From NCBI GenBank assembly GCA_029891345.1, contig CM056997.1, forward strand, positions 214,807,212 to 214,871,211: 64,000 nucleotides of DNA, written 5' to 3'. Origin of the DNA: Dryococelus australis (lineage: Eukaryota > Arthropoda > Insecta > Phasmatodea > Phasmatidae). Below, one piece after another: positions 59,763-64,000 of the stretch (position 1 is its first letter; every line of letters starts with the position of its first letter). The notes under the pieces are model-generated. The model saw nothing but the letters and a program-made list of their open reading frames with translations. It was not told the origin of the DNA and did not search any database. The translations under genes and the position numbers were made by a program.

Positions 59763-60191
59763 GTTAGTGTCTTCGAGCCTACAGACATATACAAGGTCCT
59801 GCACATAGGATACCAGAGAGTTTTATTTAAGCCATATGATGGTATTTTACAAGTTCAAGTCTGTAGTGATATAGAATATTGGTGCTAGTTTGGCACTCGC
59901 TTTGGTGAAGGCTTAGTATGCAATAATTGTGCTGTGAGATATCTCCATCCAGATAGTAAACTGCCATCTATACTAGAAGACCTGATGAACGACAGCCTTA
60001 CCGAAGAGGTGGAAGTAGAATGAGGCCATGGAGTAATCGCCTACCACATAACCAGACCTTATATGGGAAGCACCATCCACTGGAAGGAAACCTGCGATGG
60101 AGACATCCATAAATTTATTTTTGAACTAGGAAGTCTTGTTTTCCCAACAATGTGCAACATCTATGCTTGTGAAGTAGCTAATTTAGAATAA
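59760..60191 (+). pseudogene. Array gene 4: repeated-domain paralogue, copy 3
   Basis: 144 codons in one frame with two in-frame stops (TAG after IEYWC, TGA after EEVEVE) and no frameshift. Start MVSVFEPTDIYKVLHIGYQR, then DGILQVQVCSDIEYW and LHPDSKLPSILEDL align with the copies at 58650 and 59257. The C-terminal half (GVIAYHITRPYMG, HWKETCDGDIHKFIFELG) differs from copy 2. Product unknown. Confidence 0.52.
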
Positions 60192-60331
60192 TGTTTTTGC
60201 CAATTTGTAAGTATTTGTTTATTGAAAATGGTTTGTAATCTGTAAAGAATGGTTTACCATATTCTCCTATTACATTTTGGGAAACTTGTGAGTCAGACAT
60301 TCATTTTAAATATTCATATGATTAGCATTAC

Positions 60332-60652
60332 TTGTTAATGCATAATAAATTGTGTAGTGCTGAATCTAGTGTAACTAACTGCAAAAGTTCAAAATATCTT
60401 GTAAAGCAGTGTAGACCATACATAGTAGAGAGAAAATGTAATCTTAAAACTGAGTGTATTCTAACAATATCTTGTGAGGAAGAACAGTGTTTAAAACATC
60501 TTATCTATAGAGCAGATAATACTTTACCGCTTCAGTATTTTGAAAAATGTTTTTCATTATCGCAAAAAGTTCGGTTATACATAGTGTACTGGGTGTGTTT
60601 CATCAAAGTATTATGTATACAAAGCAATACAATTAGCAAAAATAAAGTCTAG
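60332..60652 (+). CDS. Array gene 5: intact 106-codon Cys-rich frame
   Basis: An uninterrupted frame starting LMHNKLCSAESS, with cysteines in CKSSKYLVKQC, KCNLKTECILTISC and EEEQCLKHL, ending at 60652. An AATAAA poly(A)-type signal overlaps the end (60643-60648). It has no visible similarity to the three paralogues except Cys-richness and position. The first codon in frame may be TTG with ATG two codons on. Expression is unproven. Confidence 0.38.
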   Translation: MLMHNKLCSAESSVTNCKSSKYLVKQCRPYIVERKCNLKTECILTISCEEEQCLKHLIYRADNTLPLQYFEKCFSLSQKVRLYIVYWVCFIKVLCIQSNTISKNKV

Positions 60653-60758
60653 TCCACAATCATGTTTTAACATGCAAAGATAGAGGAGTATTATCAAAAT
60701 ACATACATTGTTCTTTAATATTTGTTCTCAGTCGAGTATTGGATTGTAGACGATTAAC

Positions 60759-61068
60759 ATGGCGTTCTCCCATGCAGAAAGTGAAAGTATAATATATTGT
60801 ATAGTTTATGGTGTAACGGGCTTCTCTGTGAGTTTACTGAGCCTTGCGAGGGAATGTTCCATTTTAAAGTGATTTATTTCCCACTGGGGGACGAAAAAAG
60901 TCGTGAATTGATTCAATGTAATGGTTCTACTCAATGTTCTGTGTTTATATGACTGCAACAACACCTCTTCCATCTAGTATTGAAGACCTCCCCTCACACT
61001 ATGTCGAAACATTGCCACACTTAGATGAAAGTGTAGTTTTACATTCACCAGACAGCAAAGACATATGA
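60759..61068 (+). pseudogene. Array gene 6: broken, distant relative of the paralogues
   Basis: Pieces in different frames: MAFSHAESESIIYCIVYGV at 60759, then EGMFHFKVIYFPLGDEKSRE near 60850 and finally PLPSSIEDLPSHYVETLPHL ending 61068. PLPSSIEDL resembles KLPSILEDL of gene 4. A TCAGTC initiator-like word lies at 60728-60733 but no TATA box. At least two frameshifts. Confidence 0.35.
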
Positions 61069-61139
61069 ATCACAGAATGAAATCAGGTCTTAAGAAACAT
61101 TCTCTCCTTGAAAGTAGACTTCAAGAAGTGGAAATAGAT

Positions 61140-61440
61140 CCAATAGTATGAAAATGTATGAAAGATTCTTTACTGATGTTGCAAATAGCTTACAACTTCT
61201 ATTATATGGATTGTGAATTATCCTATACTTGTAAAATGCATAGTGTATTTTTAAACATGTGTTTAAATTACTGTTTGTGTATTGTTTGCTGTATTTTTGA
61301 AATGCCCTATGTTTGTTATAACATTTATTATGTACATGAAACATCCTGTCTAGCATTTGTAGTTTGTGAAATATCCTATACTTGTATTTTAAAACAAAAC
61401 GGTTGTAAAAATATTACATATTCAAATATCAAATAAATAT
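61140..61440. other. AT- and TG-rich low-complexity tract
   Basis: Open on both strands (plus 61158-61436, minus 61090-61356) because of composition. Repeated words 'aatatcctatacttgta' at 61218 and 61370 mark an internal duplication. Not called as a gene. Confidence 0.4.
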
Positions 61441-61549
61441 GTGTTAAAATGACTTGATCTGTAAATATTTATTTACCTCATCCCTTTACAAAGTGTGAAA
61501 TGAAATGGTATCCTTAAAAAATATAATAAATTGTATTACTCTGATTAAT

Positions 61550-61567
61550 AAAGAGAGAGAGAGAGAG
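61550..61567. repeat. (GA)n microsatellite
   Basis: About eight GA dinucleotides. Confidence 0.85.
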
Positions 61568-62167
61568 GCTTAAACTTTCTAAAAACATTGTATAATGGTG
61601 TAGAAATTTCTAAAAGTCATTGGCTTTCTAACAAGTGATATGTTACTAATACAAAAAGGTTCCTGTTAACAAGTGGTGAAAAGACAGAGAAAAATGGATT
61701 ATCTCCGAGAAAAATATCTCTGAAACGAGCATTCTGACAGCTTGTTAAAAACTTTTATCGAAATACTGCATCCAGAAAACTAATATCACTGCATACATTT
61801 CAAAGAAATACATTTGAAACCCGGACGTGTGGCTAGCATGCAGGGCGTGGCATTTCAGGCCGAGAGCAGAGCTGGTAAATAGAGTTGTTTGACCGTATCC
61901 CGCTCCAGACTTCCAGCTATCCGACAAGCCATTGTCTTTCCGCATCCAACACGCTCCCGACAAGCAGTTCCGAGATTGTAGAAAACTTTTTAAGGCTAAT
62001 GACGACAGTCACTGATCGCATTCCTGCCCCGTCCGCCCCTCAAACATTCTTCACTCACACCAACCAAACCTGTCTACAGACAGCTCTAGCATGCACGCAC
62101 GGAGTATTCAAACACATACTATTTTAATTAATAATTTCCAACACACCACAAATACATAAAAACAGTT

Positions 62168-62322
62168 TATTCATTTTGCCGACCTCTGGGGCGTAGTTGG
62201 ATTACATTATAGTTTGGAGGTTCCGGGTTCGAATCCCGGGTAAGGCATGTATAATATAAGTTAGTTTATAGGTTCTGGGTTCGAATCTCGGGTAAGACAT
62301 GGATAATATAAGTTAGTTTGTA
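62168..62322 (+). repeat. tRNA-like sequence with a duplicated B-box half
   Basis: An A box-like region (ctggggcgtagttgg) is followed by CCGGGTTCGAATCCCGG, a perfect T-arm/B box with a 5-bp stem. The 52 bp from 62219 are then repeated at 62271 (B box GGTTCTGGGTTCGAATCTC). The acceptor stem pairs at only a few positions, so this is not a functional tRNA gene but a SINE head or tRNA relic. Confidence 0.55.
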
Positions 62323-63029
62323 AACATTCCATAGATTTTACACATCTAATTTTACATTTTTACACAAAATTCTTTCATGGAATAATAGACATTACACTAT
62401 TGCATACCTATGCAATGTTTGGAAAGTAATTATATAATTACAATTAATTAATATAAAAAATGTTTCGAATTGTAATAGTCTTTGTAATGCATTAAATTCT
62501 GGATTTAAAAAAAAACCTCGTATGGAAAAATAATTGGTTCGTGTACGAAAATGGTAAATAAACATATAATTAAAATATAATCTAATCGATATTACCGAAG
62601 AAATATGCATATTTCACATTACATTTACAATGCAATATCATTGTAAATGATAAAATTCAGAAAACATGTCATATCATTAAATAAATCTTTTGATTCCGTA
62701 ATTTAGTGGTAAAATCGGGCAATTCATAAAGAAAATCATAATACATTGAGTATATTTACATATTGTTATCAAATCCAGCCATTTGCCTTATTCATATATC
62801 TTCTCCATGGTTGGGCTGCCGCCGACCCTCATATGCCACCGGAATGACACGTGTGTCGTGATACCGGGAGATGCAGCTCCCATAAATCACTGGGTGTTTG
62901 TAAATACAATTGCCACCCAACACTTGGACTAATCATAGGGTCTTTGGGCGAGGGTCATGTCAGTGTAAGCCTAGGGCACTGGGCCCACATTTAGGCTGTT
63001 TTTGTTTTAGTGCCTATTATTGTGTGATT

Positions 63030-63480
63030 TTACATGTTAATGTTGTCGGCGGGGGAGGGATGCTCCCCTGGTTGGGGGAGGGGATGTCGGCTTAAATATA
63101 CACACTGGAGTAAAGTTCTTCATTGTCCAACCAACCGCCATGGAGTGAACATCTCCGCTCCGCTAGTGCTCGCCACCCAGCTACTGCTCGCCACCGGCCG
63201 CTAGATCTGTTGCACTGCGATGTGGGGTCACCTGACCGCCAGGGTTCGGAATCGCCTAGGTCTGTTGTACATCTGGCTGGGTAGCTACCCAAGGGCGTTC
63301 GCCAGCTGTATTTGCCTGGGATTCCAGGCCATCCGCTCGGACTCTCAGCTACCTGATCTGGATTCAGGTCTCGCTCAGTCCATCAGCTGCCTGACCAGTG
63401 TTCAAGTCTCGCTTGGCTGACGTGCATTTCAGGCCTTGCTCTTCAGCTACCACCTTTGGTAGTAGAATTTATGTAAGTAA
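63030..63480 (+). other. Candidate LTR/promoter-like GC-rich segment
   Basis: A G-rich lead (tcggcgggggagggatgctc), a TATA-like CTTAAATATACA near 63093 and a GC-rich transcribed-looking stretch with imperfect repeats 'cagctacctg..ggattcaggtctcgctcag'/'cagctgcctg..gttcaagtctcgcttgg'. It then turns AT-rich at 63470. This is LTR-like in layout, but no terminal repeats or coding region are visible before the window ends. Confidence 0.3.
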
Positions 63481-64000
63481 ATAGGGATACCATTTAGGGT
63501 TTTTAATACTGTTTAATATCGCGATAATTATAAAATTAAAATTTTTGTATTTCTACTGGGACTTTTCCAAATTACTTTAGCTTTGTTCATATAATTTATT
63601 CCTCTGTGATTAATAATGCATTCTTGTTAAATATTTTGGGTTTGATTGCATTTAATAATTTAATCGTTTATAATGAAACATGGTAGGAATTTTTTATTTT
63701 ATTTTAAAATTAGTTCGTAAGTTCTTGGTAAGATATTCTGGGTGGATTTTTGCTGTATGTGTAGGAGTGTTTGATGGGATAAACTAAAACAAAATGGGAG
63801 AGCTAATCCAAGTAAGCACTGCGTACTTGGAGATGCACTCCATCTGCTCCTAAGTTTGTTAAGAATGAAATTTGTATGGTAATGGATGACTGAATGAACG
63901 AATGAATGAACATGAGTGAATCTGACGAATGTGGTTATGATGTATGAGAGGGGTGGGTTGGGTAGTCGTAATTAGTTTTTAAACTTTGTTGAAAATTTGT

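Noticed and set aside
62180..62250. Functional tRNA gene
   Set aside because: The T arm is good but the acceptor stem has several mismatches and the anticodon arm cannot be formed.

Overview
The window is eukaryotic and almost certainly from an insect. It is AT-rich, carries no recognisable host gene, and is packed with decayed mobile elements: Ty3/gypsy retrotransposons, an errantivirus-like (gypsy plus env) endogenous retrovirus, part of a Maverick/Polinton-type DNA element of the kind found in arthropods, tRNA-derived SINEs, and several minisatellites. Arthropod-type TATA plus TCAGT initiator promoters are visible. I cannot place the species below the level of insect.

Left third (1-18,715). 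After a GC-rich unassigned kilobase, one old minus-strand gypsy element (called gypsy-1 here) runs from its 3' LTR (1632-2596) through integrase, RNase H, an RT remnant, protease and the second half of gag. There it is split by a plus-strand env-bearing retroelement (called ERV-2 here, 5697-16775). The first half of gag, the primer-binding region and the 5' LTR (17746-18715) of gypsy-1 resume on the other side. ERV-2 has its own LTR pair, a gag zinc knuckle, protease, RT, RNase H, integrase and an F-type env, all broken. Gag homology continuing across the two outer edges shows the nesting.

Middle (18,716-36,100). An AT-rich tract leads into a 3.9-kb fragment of a Maverick-like element. Minus strand: integrase tail, a coiled-coil/DUF8207-type gene and a packaging ATPase. 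Plus strand: a PLA2-domain gene, a hydrophobic minor-capsid-like gene and the start of a cysteine protease. An 801-bp solo LTR with a perfect 4-bp target duplication sits inside the DUF8207-type gene. Further right are an interrupted foldback element, a 54-bp minisatellite and two abutting LTRs.

Right half (36,100-64,000). Mostly noncoding DNA with SINEs, copies of a dispersed repeat, LTR fragments, a transposase fragment, 16-, 29-, 34- and 49-bp tandem arrays, and another solo gypsy LTR (55537-56388). From 57.39 to 61.07 kb lies a plus-strand array of short, eroded genes of unknown family. Three are paralogous copies of one domain, and two of these have near-identical TATA boxes just ahead of the ATG. 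This array is the best candidate for something undescribed.
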